Source: Bernardetia sp042180575
GTDB taxonomy: Bacteria > Bacteroidota > Bacteroidia > Cytophagales > Bernardetiaceae
DNA: 64,000 nucleotides
Assembly: GCF_042180575.1 (NCBI RefSeq)
Contig: NZ_CP170094.1
Coordinates: forward strand, 1,240,001 to 1,304,000
Direction of reading: 5' to 3'
Shown: piece by piece, positions 44,500-53,000 of the stretch
Layout of the letters: the number at the start of each line of letters is the position of its first letter
How positions within the stretch are numbered: position 1 is the first letter of the stretch
The notes under the pieces: generated by a model
Seen by the model: only the letters and a program-made list of their open reading frames with translations
Database searches by the model: none
Told to the model about the DNA's origin: nothing
Program-made: the position numbers and the translations under genes

Positions 44500-46656
44500 T
44501 TATTTCCCTACCAATTCAATCTCCACTCTTCGACCATAAAAATCTTCTCCATAAGGGTTGTTTGTATCTATCCCAAAAGAAGCTTCTACAATACGAGTTT
44601 CAGAGATTCCTGCTTCTAAAAGTATTTTTTTGACGGCTTCTGTTCTTTGTTTTGATAATTTTTGATTAAAGGCAGCACTTCCTTTTGAATCTGTAAAACC
44701 ATAAATTCTGACACTTAGATTTTTGTCATTTTTCAAAACTTCAATTAAAGGAGCTATTTTTTCTTTGTCTTTCGGTACAATATCAGAAGAACCTGTTTTG
44801 AAGAAAATCTCTACTTTTTTTATTCCAACTACTTTGCTTATTTGATTAATAGTAGGTGCTTTTTCTTCTTTGTTCATTACCACAACGGTATCTTTTGTAG
44901 TAGTTGAATTTTCTTCTACGACTGTTTTTTCAGTTTGTTTTTGATTTGCCAAAAGTTCTAATTGTGTTTGAAGAGTTGCTAATTGACTTTCAATTTTTAA
45001 TAAATCTTCATTTTTAGTAGAATTCTCTTCTTCTTTAATTGCTTGATTTTCAAGTTGCTTTTCCAAGGTTGCCATACGTTGCTGCATGTATTGAAACTGC
45101 AATTCCATTAATTTATACGCCACAGAATCTTGTTTTTGTGTGTTTTGACTTACTTGATTTGGATTATCTAGCGTAATAGAAATATCATTTTGTCTATTAT
45201 TTTTGAGTTCTTCTAATTGTTTTTGAAGCGTATCCATTTCTAATTTTGCTTGTTCTTGTGCTTCTTCATCTGCTTTTCGTTGCGCTCTTGTTTTCTTGCT
45301 TTTTTTATCTTCCTCAATTTCCTTCAAACGATTTTCTAGTTCTTCAAGTGTTTTTTCTTCTTCAGACGAACGACTGTTCGTCTTTACTGCTTCTGTGTCT
45401 TCAGACTCTACTATTTGTCCAGTTTGAGGCACGATTTCCACTTTTGTAATTGAACTATCACTTCCCGATTTATTGGTCGTTACATTGACATTAATATCAA
45501 TTTTGACGGTCTGAACAGGGTTTTGTTGTTGATATGGATTTTGCTGATTCTGTCCTTGATTATTTTGGTTGTATAGATTTTGTGAATTTTGATTCTGATT
45601 ATTCTGATTTTGTGTTTGATTTGTTTCCACTTGTATTTCAGAATTTTTGCTATAATCTGGAATGCCATCAACCGTAATCGTTTTTAAAGAATCTGGGTTA
45701 AGTTCAAAAATACTTTTTGGTTTGTTGGCTGCATACAAGGCTGGCGCACGAAAAGCATGTTTTTTAGGAGAAAAAGACCAACTAATTCCAAACGAAGTAA
45801 AAATAAACGCATCGTTTCCTAAAAAACCTTGATTTGTATTTCCTCTGCTTCCTTGTCCGTTGTTGTAATTAGCAGGATTGGCAATATAACCTTGTTCTGC
45901 ACTTTCATACGACGAGCGAAAATCTCCACTTACATCATCCAAAAAATCACTTGTAAGCGAATAATTAACTACTGATTGAATATGAAAACTAAGGCGATTT
46001 AGTAAACGTAATTTCAAACCCACACCGACAGGAACATTTAAAAAATAAGGCGAATAACCAGTTGGATTTTCTGTCTTAAAATCAGAAAGACGAGTTTCGA
46101 AGTTTCCATCTTGTGTGATAATTTGTCCTCCTCCACTACTTTCAGCAGCATCACGAATGGTATTATCTGACCAATAATAATAAGGCGATTTTGTGCCTTG
46201 AGCATTTTGATAATACAAATCTCCATAATTTTCAAAATACGTTCCACCTATTCCAGCCATCAAATAAGGCGATAAAAGAGCATTTTCTCCCAAAAGCCAT
46301 CCATTATCTGTATAAAAAGTAAAAATATAAGCAGCCGAATAAATCTTGGTCTGGAAATTCAGAGAACGCTCCAAAATCCCTGTATTTCTGTCATTTGCTG
46401 TAAATTCTCCATAGGTCAGTTGAAGACGATTTGAAAGCGTTTTGTTAGGTGTGTTTTCAATACTAAGACCAAAAGAAAATTGATCGAAATCAGTCGCAAA
46501 CATATTGCTAGGCTGCCAAAATTTTTCATTCAAATCTCCACGATAGGTCATATTTCCTGTTTGTAAACCAACACGCCAATTAAAATTGTTTTGCTGACTG
46601 AAACTAAAAGGAATAAATAAGAAAAATGTCAGGATTAGGAAGTATATTTTTTTCAT
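44500..46656 (-). CDS. OmpA-family outer membrane protein with beta-barrel N-terminus
   Basis: A 718-residue protein. After a signal peptide ending PFSFSQ, about 25-330 is a predicted outer-membrane beta barrel; 335-600 is low-complexity Gln/Asn-rich sequence and coiled coil (for example QNQNNQNQNSQNLY); the C-terminal OmpA domain (about 610-718) binds peptidoglycan, recognised by VEIFFKTGSSDIVP, VRIYGFTDSKGSAAFNQKLS and FYGRRVEIELV. It links the outer membrane to the cell wall. The Asn/Gln-rich part is probably flexible. Confidence 0.85.
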   Translation of the reverse strand: MKKIYFLILTFFLFIPFSFSQQNNFNWRVGLQTGNMTYRGDLNEKFWQPSNMFATDFDQFSFGLSIENTPNKTLSNRLQLTYGEFTANDRNTGILERSLNFQTKIYSAAYIFTFYTDNGWLLGENALLSPYLMAGIGGTYFENYGDLYYQNAQGTKSPYYYWSDNTIRDAAESSGGGQIITQDGNFETRLSDFKTENPTGYSPYFLNVPVGVGLKLRLLNRLSFHIQSVVNYSLTSDFLDDVSGDFRSSYESAEQGYIANPANYNNGQGSRGNTNQGFLGNDAFIFTSFGISWSFSPKKHAFRAPALYAANKPKSIFELNPDSLKTITVDGIPDYSKNSEIQVETNQTQNQNNQNQNSQNLYNQNNQGQNQQNPYQQQNPVQTVKIDINVNVTTNKSGSDSSITKVEIVPQTGQIVESEDTEAVKTNSRSSEEEKTLEELENRLKEIEEDKKSKKTRAQRKADEEAQEQAKLEMDTLQKQLEELKNNRQNDISITLDNPNQVSQNTQKQDSVAYKLMELQFQYMQQRMATLEKQLENQAIKEEENSTKNEDLLKIESQLATLQTQLELLANQKQTEKTVVEENSTTTKDTVVVMNKEEKAPTINQISKVVGIKKVEIFFKTGSSDIVPKDKEKIAPLIEVLKNDKNLSVRIYGFTDSKGSAAFNQKLSKQRTEAVKKILLEAGISETRIVEASFGIDTNNPYGEDFYGRRVEIELVGK

Positions 46657-46681
46657 TGTAATTTGTAATTAAACTCTAACG

Positions 46682-46753
46682 CAAGATTCTATCTTGTGCT
46701 TTTTATTTTGCAAGCATATGCTTGCCGAAAGAGAATGTCCAAGCAAATGCTTG
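46682..46753. repeat. Cluster of three stacked hairpins
   Basis: In 72 bases lie CAAGATTCTATCTTG (46682-46696), GCAAGCATATGCTTGC (46710-46725) and CAAGCAAATGCTTG (46740-46753), each self-complementary. They sit in front of a methyltransferase gene and behind the divergent OmpA-family gene and may be a REP-like cluster. Confidence 0.7.
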
Positions 46754-46796
46754 AACGAGAAATATTATTTAGTTTTTTACCATTTTTCCAATCAAA

Positions 46797-47420
46797 ATGA
46801 ATTGCACTTTATGCCAAACGCTTTTAAAAACTAAAGCAGACGATTTTTATTTCATCTGTGATATGTGTGGTTCATATCTAAAAGACCCCAAATTTTACTT
46901 AAATAACCTTGACGAAAAAGATGTTTATGAACAGCATAACAACGATGTAAATGACATTGGTTATCAAAATTTTACTTCGCCAATTACGAATAATATTTTA
47001 GAAAACTTTACTCAAAATCATCTAGGTTTGGATTATGGCTGTGGTACAGGTCCTGTAATTTCTAAAATTTTACACGATAAAAATTATCAAGTTGAACTTT
47101 ATGACCCTTATTTTCATCCAAATGAAAATTATCTCAATTATCAGTATGATTATATTTTTAGTTGTGAGGTTTTTGAGCATTTCTATAATCCAAAACAAGA
47201 ACTAGAAAAATTATTATCTATTCTTAAACCAACTGGTTCATTGCTAATAATGACACTTGTTTATGATGTTGAAACAGATGCAAATTTTAAAGATTGGTAT
47301 TATAGAAAAGACCCTACTCACGTTTTTATTTATACAGAAAAAACAGTTCAATTTATTGCTGAAAAATATAAGTTAAAAGCCAAAATAGAGAAAAATAGAA
47401 TGATAGTTTTTGAAAAATAA
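46797..47420 (+). CDS. SAM-dependent methyltransferase with zinc-ribbon
   Basis: A 207-residue class I methyltransferase. The N-terminal CTLCQTLLKTKADDFYFICDMCG part contains CxxC and CxxC pairs that would bind zinc (shown in fragments), followed by the SAM-binding LGLDYGCGTGPV, the acidic VELYDPYF and the FSCEVFEHFYNP motif. This resembles ubiE/ubiG-like fold methyltransferases that carry a zinc-ribbon. The substrate is unknown. Confidence 0.85.
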   Translation: MNCTLCQTLLKTKADDFYFICDMCGSYLKDPKFYLNNLDEKDVYEQHNNDVNDIGYQNFTSPITNNILENFTQNHLGLDYGCGTGPVISKILHDKNYQVELYDPYFHPNENYLNYQYDYIFSCEVFEHFYNPKQELEKLLSILKPTGSLLIMTLVYDVETDANFKDWYYRKDPTHVFIYTEKTVQFIAEKYKLKAKIEKNRMIVFEK

Positions 47421-47445
47421 TTTTAAAATTAATCATAAGAATAAA

Positions 47446-47874
47446 TCAAAGTTTGTTTTGATAAATTGAAGTTTGTCCAACTCCACCAGTAACATCACTT
47501 TGACGTTCATATTTGATGGATTGCTTATAAATTCTGAAATGCCAGTTTTCATAAGGACTATCTTCAATTTGTATTGAATTTCCTTTTTGAGTTTCTAAGT
47601 AGAAATAACCATTTTTATCAGCTTTACAAACTTTTATAGTTTCTTGTAAAAAATCAATTAGCATCTTGTAGCCTTCTTTATTTGTTGGAGAAAATTGAAA
47701 TATTTGTCCATATATTTCAATTTTATAATCTCCTTCAATTTCAAGTTTGTATATCCATTCATCTTTAATTTTATCTTGAAATATTATTTCAATAAATCCA
47801 TTAAAACTGATTGTATGAATTTTATAACCTTCGATAGGCATTTCAAAGTTATTTTTGATTTTGACTAAACTCAT
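47446..47874 (-). CDS. Small hypothetical protein, possibly DUF6188-like
   Basis: A 142-residue soluble protein with alternating strands; parts such as KNGYFYLETQKGNSIQIED and PYENWHFRIY resemble the DUF6188 family, whose members are often immunity-like proteins (weak recognition). It shares no operon with its neighbours: it is convergent with the methyltransferase gene and lies 78 bases downstream of an outer-membrane protein gene. No toxin gene was seen nearby, so an immunity role is not supported by context. Confidence 0.5.
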   Translation of the reverse strand: MSLVKIKNNFEMPIEGYKIHTISFNGFIEIIFQDKIKDEWIYKLEIEGDYKIEIYGQIFQFSPTNKEGYKMLIDFLQETIKVCKADKNGYFYLETQKGNSIQIEDSPYENWHFRIYKQSIKYERQSDVTGGVGQTSIYQNKL

Positions 47875-47917
47875 AATAAAAGGAAATTAACTGATAACTG
47901 GTGATTATTTACTTGCC

Positions 47918-47941
47918 GTTGTCGGTGTCTCCACCGACAAC
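47918..47941. repeat. Intergenic stem-loop GTTGTCGGTG
   Basis: GTTGTCGGTG at 47918-47927 pairs exactly with 47932-47941 around TCTC. Its core GTCGGTG matches the stem-loop at 29806-29829. Confidence 0.75.
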
Positions 47942-47952
47942 ACATACCTATT

Positions 47953-49146
47953 CTACTTTTCTAAATCAATCCAAAAACGAAACTCTGCACTAAAACCAAT
48001 AAACGGACGTATATAAACTTGGTCAGCTAAAGAAGCTCCTCGTGTTGAATCTTCCAAAAATGTTGCGCCTGCATTGAAGCGAATAAAGCGAAAAACTCTA
48101 TATCCCAAACCCAAATAAGTAGGTCGTCCGAAAATAGGACCTGAAATTTCTTCTCCCAAATCATCTTCAAAATTACTCCAAAAAAAACCTGCTGAAATCG
48201 AACTTCTACTCCAAAACTCTCCTGCAAACCCTTTTTTACCTAGTGGCAAGGATAAACCTGCATAAGGAGAAGTTCCGAAAGAGCTATTTTCAGAATTTGT
48301 TCCTGTCAGATGAACACCTCCATAACCTACATTTAAAGGAATTTCGGTACGAGTTTTTTCGGTTGGATAATCGTCCATAAATTTACGGTCTTGCAAGACT
48401 AGCAAATCTACATTCAAAACCTGTCCTAGTTCACTAGCTAAAAGTTGTTTTAATTCTGTCATCAATTTTTCTCTATAATCGGCACGAGAATCTTTTTTCT
48501 TTCTTTTGGAGAAAATAAATTTTCCTTTTTTGAGGTTAGCTTTATTTATTTGATCGATTTTAGAAACTACTAAATCCGAAAAACCTTCAAATTGTAATTG
48601 ACTTCTATTTCTGTACAAAGACATTCCTTTTCTAGCAATTTCATTTAAGTTTCTGACAAGTTGTGCAGTTCCTCCGATTACTCTGGCTCGTTTTCTTTCA
48701 ACGGTAAAGGATTGTTCGGTATAAGCAAAAAGATTGTTATAAAGGTCTTGGCGAAGGTTTTCTCGTTCCATATCCGTAATTCTCCTGTAATAATCAACTT
48801 GAACATCATATTTTGAAGAACCACGAAGTTTGTAATTGACAGGAACAGTAAATGTACCAATAGAAGAATAAGGAGGACGAACCCAAGAAGCTACAAATAA
48901 TGGTTTAGGGTCATCTTTTCGGTTGCTTTTATCATCTAAAATAGTGATTTCTACAAGTACAGTTTCGGGTTGTGCTGCACCACTAATCATCAGATTTTCT
49001 TCAGCAGGAAGGGCTTGACTATTATTAAACGAGGATTTTTCGTACTCAAAAACGGCTGTTGCGTATTGTGCTTTTACATCATTTATTAAAAAAGTAAATA
49101 AAGAAAAGACTAAAACAGTAGATAGGAAAAGTAGATTTTTTTGCAT
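47953..49146 (-). CDS. Putative outer-membrane protein
   Basis: A 397-residue protein with a signal peptide ending VKAQ. The central part (about 100-250) is charged with many Arg/Lys, and about 270-397 has alternating aromatic and glycine residues with strands such as GVHLTGTNSENSSFG and SRSSISAGFFWSNF, ending FSAEFRFWIDL, which is typical of an outer-membrane beta barrel. I recognise no named family. It is divergent from a secreted coiled-coil protein gene. Confidence 0.6.
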   Translation of the reverse strand: MQKNLLFLSTVLVFSLFTFLINDVKAQYATAVFEYEKSSFNNSQALPAEENLMISGAAQPETVLVEITILDDKSNRKDDPKPLFVASWVRPPYSSIGTFTVPVNYKLRGSSKYDVQVDYYRRITDMERENLRQDLYNNLFAYTEQSFTVERKRARVIGGTAQLVRNLNEIARKGMSLYRNRSQLQFEGFSDLVVSKIDQINKANLKKGKFIFSKRKKKDSRADYREKLMTELKQLLASELGQVLNVDLLVLQDRKFMDDYPTEKTRTEIPLNVGYGGVHLTGTNSENSSFGTSPYAGLSLPLGKKGFAGEFWSRSSISAGFFWSNFEDDLGEEISGPIFGRPTYLGLGYRVFRFIRFNAGATFLEDSTRGASLADQVYIRPFIGFSAEFRFWIDLEK

Positions 49147-49303
49147 TGATAAATGTTGGAAAATTTGAGAGAGATTATTTTTTATTAAAAAAACTAAATA
49201 TATCTTAATATTGAAATTTAAACAGTTACATCCAAAATTAGTTTGATTTTTGTAACGAATGTGTTTTTAAGTCAATTTTTTATTCAAAAATTTATACAAT
49301 CTA

Positions 49304-49981
49304 ATGAAAAAAATTAATACTATCATTTTTAGTCTAGCTATTTTATTTTTTATGGGAGCTAGTTTTTCTATTTCTGCTCAAAATGTAAGTGAAAAAGCAA
49401 TCAAGATAGAAAAGAAAAAAACATTGAATGGTTTTGAAATTCAATTCGATGGAATTTCGGAAGACGCTGAAAAAGCTCTTGAAATTGCTATCGAAAAATG
49501 GCTTGATTCTCAAAAAATAAAATATAAAAGTAAAAAAGGAAATTATCACGCAGAAGAAGTAGTCGTAAAACAATTTTCAGACAAAACTTCTGATTTGCAT
49601 ATTTTTGTAGAAGAAAAAAAAGGTAGGATTACGCTACAAGCTGTTCAAACACTAGGTTATGATTTGGCAGTAAATAGCAAAGACCATCCACAAGAAGCAC
49701 AAAATATCCGTTCTTGGTTAGAAAATATGGTAAAAGAAGTTCGTTTAGAGCAGATTAACCTTCAAATTGCTACTTTACAAGATAACTTGAAAGATGCAGA
49801 GAAAGACGTTGAGAAAAATAAAAAAACAGAGGAAAATCTTAAAAATAGCATTGAAGAAGCTAAAAAGAAAATCGCAGAAGCTGAAAAAGAGATTGAAAAA
49901 AATGCAACTGAGCAAAAAGAAAACGAACAAAAAACAGAAGAACTCAAAAAGAAAATTGCTGAATTGGAGAAAATTAAGTAA
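49304..49981 (+). CDS. Secreted coiled-coil protein
   Basis: A 225-residue protein with a signal peptide ending SISAQ. Residues 30-140 hold an alpha/beta segment (VKQFSDKTSDLHIFVEEKK) and 145-225 is a long, continuous Lys/Glu-rich coiled coil that ends the protein. Expected location is periplasm or outer membrane. The family is not recognised. Confidence 0.65.
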   Translation: MKKINTIIFSLAILFFMGASFSISAQNVSEKAIKIEKKKTLNGFEIQFDGISEDAEKALEIAIEKWLDSQKIKYKSKKGNYHAEEVVVKQFSDKTSDLHIFVEEKKGRITLQAVQTLGYDLAVNSKDHPQEAQNIRSWLENMVKEVRLEQINLQIATLQDNLKDAEKDVEKNKKTEENLKNSIEEAKKKIAEAEKEIEKNATEQKENEQKTEELKKKIAELEKIK

Positions 49982-49989
49982 TTAACATC

Positions 49990-50022
49990 AAAAAAGACTG
50001 TCCTCTTCGGACAGTCTTTTTT
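49990..50022. terminator. Bidirectional terminator
   Basis: A 14-bp perfect stem (49990-50003 with 50009-50022) around TCTTC, rich in A and T at its ends, between the coiled-coil gene and the convergent giant secreted gene. Confidence 0.88.
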
Positions 50023-50045
50023 GTTTTAGTTTATATAAATTACTA

Positions 50046-53000
50046 TTACTCCACAATAATCTGCTTAGAATAAGTGTTTCCATTTTGATTAAAATGAATA
50101 AGATATATTCCTTTCGGTTGATTTTTGAGGTCAATGGTAAATTTCTGCCTTCCTTTTTCGAAAGTTTGTGTTTTGATACTTCTACCGATGCCATCAAAAA
50201 CAGTTACCTGTGTATCTGCTGATAAAGAAGTTCCAAAACGAACATTGAAAATACCTGTACTTGGATTTGGATAAATACTAAATGTATCTTTTTCTAGTTG
50301 AGTTGTTGCTTGAATTTTGTTTGGAATTCTAGCACCACTTCCACAAAAAGAAACGACAAAACTACCTGCTGATGCATTTGGTGTATGAATCGATACATCA
50401 CCTACAAGTACATCCATAATCGCTGATTCTTGATGAATAAGAACATTATTTTTGAAATATTTAATCATATTTTCATCTCTTGCCACACTAAATTTATCCC
50501 CTACTTGATAAGTTGTACTTCCACCTGAAGTAGAGTTATAACCTGAATAAGCAACACCACTTGGAGTAAGATACCACGCATATTTGATGGAAGTATAGCT
50601 TGCAATCGTATTTGGAATAGCCAAACCAAACATATAAGATGCCTTTTGAGCAACTGTATTGAGGATAGAACCTGAACTACTGGCTGCTAACGTATTACTC
50701 GTTGTTGCGCCTGCTGACCAAGAAGCTGCAGATGTACTTTTAGTAACTGTTGAACCACTGACTGAAACCTCTGTTTGATTCACAAAAGTATTTTGGTAAC
50801 TCAAAAAGACTGTTTTAGTCAATGTTCCATAACTACCTGTCGCTGTTACTGTATAATAGCCTCCATTAGTTTGAGGACTCAACGTTGCTGATGAACTTAC
50901 TGTGTTATTTGCAGCATCTTTCCATTCATACGAAGTAGCAAAATTACCTCCACTTAGACTGGCTGTTGCACTTACACCAGCACTAGGACAAGAAGCAGCA
51001 GAACTTGTTACATCAATAGATAAAGGACAATCCGTAAACAAGACTTGAGGTAAAACACCACTTCCTGTATGCATAGTTACATCAGCAAGTAAACTTGAGT
51101 TACTTGGTGTGCTACTTGTATAAAAAGAAGAACCATTTTTGGAATAATGAATACTACTTCCAGAACGTTCTATTTTGAAAACATCATTGGCTTGATAGGT
51201 TCCAAAATTACCTTTAAAAACACCTTTTTCATAAATGGAAACACTACCTGATGCTGCCAAGTAAATTGCATAATCAATAGAAGTATAACCTGCACCACCT
51301 TCTGCTTTAGAAACGCCTATCATATAAGATGAGTTTGGTTGAGCAAGGAATACAATACCACCATCTCCCTCAAAAGAAACCGTAGAATTAGCAGAACTAC
51401 TCCAACCATTGCTAGAACTGGTCTTCTTCAAATTCAATCCTTCTTGAGTAAAATCTGTCAAACCTGTCCAACTGAGAGATGCTCCCACTAAATAAGAAGA
51501 ACTATAATCTATTCCTCCTTTTGAAAGTGTAAGTGTGTAGCCATTGGCTGGTAGATTGGATATATCTTCTGTAGTAACGGTTGAAAACCCAGGAGCTGAC
51601 CAAGAATAGGTAAAACCTGTGCCTGTTACATCAATACTACCTAAACTAGAACCACTGCCACAATCAAAATCGGTAACAACAGACGAATAGGTTTCACCTC
51701 CTGTTGTTCCACAAAATGAATTTTGTAAAACTCCTGCTGTCCCATTAAGTGTATAAATGGAAACATCAGCTACCAAACGTTCTCCTGTAACCACTGTAGA
51801 CTGATAAACAACAACTTCATTTTTATAGAATTTGATTTGATTTCCCTCTCGTCCTACTCTCAAATTATCGCCTACTTGATAAGCTACACCTGCTCCTGAT
51901 TGAGCATTATAATTGGGATAAGCAATCCCATTTTTTGTAACATACCACGCATATGTAATGGAAGTATAGCCTGCATCTGTGTTGGATTTGGCTAAACCAA
52001 ACATATAGGAAGTGGAAGTGGAAGTGGAAGTGATTGTGTTATTGACCCATCCATCTACTGTAGGACTCAACTGTTGGGTAGAATTAGCTCCACTTGTCCA
52101 GCCTTGTGTATCTGTTTTGGAGACAACATTACCTACAACAGAAACATTACTTTCATTTTCCCAAGTAATGATATTACCAATAACGACAGATTTAGTAAGA
52201 ACCAAACCAGCACTTGCAAGAGTAGCTGTTACTGTATAAGTGCCATTCGGTTTGCCTGTGATACTAGCTGTAGTTTCTCCACCACCTGACCAACTATAGG
52301 TAACAGGAAGAACTTCTCCTACTAAACTTGCCACTGCACTGCCTGAAGTAGTAGCAGGACAACTATTTGAAGTCGTAGAAACGACTAAAGAAATAGGACA
52401 ACTCGTAAATTGAACTTGAGGAATTGATGAAGAAGCATCAAACATAGTAGCACTCACAAATAAATCTGTACTTTTAGCATTGGTTTGAGTGTGGAAAGTA
52501 ACACCATTTTTAGAGTACGTAATGGTTGTGCCACTACGAGTGATACGGAAAATATCACCAGATACATAATTACCATGACTTCCTATATAATTTCCTTGTT
52601 GATAGACTTGTACTTCTCCCAGTCTATTTAGATAAATAGCATATCCAATATCCGAATAACCAACATTATTATTGAGATAAGAAAGACCAACAATATAAGA
52701 GTTTGTTGTTTCAGAGGCTGTAAATACAATACCTCCATCACCTATTACTCGTTCTACTGAACTTGCATCACTATCCCAACCTGTAGTAGCTCCTTTGACT
52801 AACTCTTTCTCTGCATTCACTGTAAAATTAGTCAAATCTGTCCAGTTTAAGTCATAACCTACTTCATAAGTCGCTGTATAATCAGTTCCTCCATCACTAA
52901 TCGTAACTGTATATTCACCCACTGCTAATCCAGAAATATCTTCTGTCGTTGCTCCTGTATTCCAAAGATAAGTAGGACTTCCTGTGCCTCCTGTTACTGT

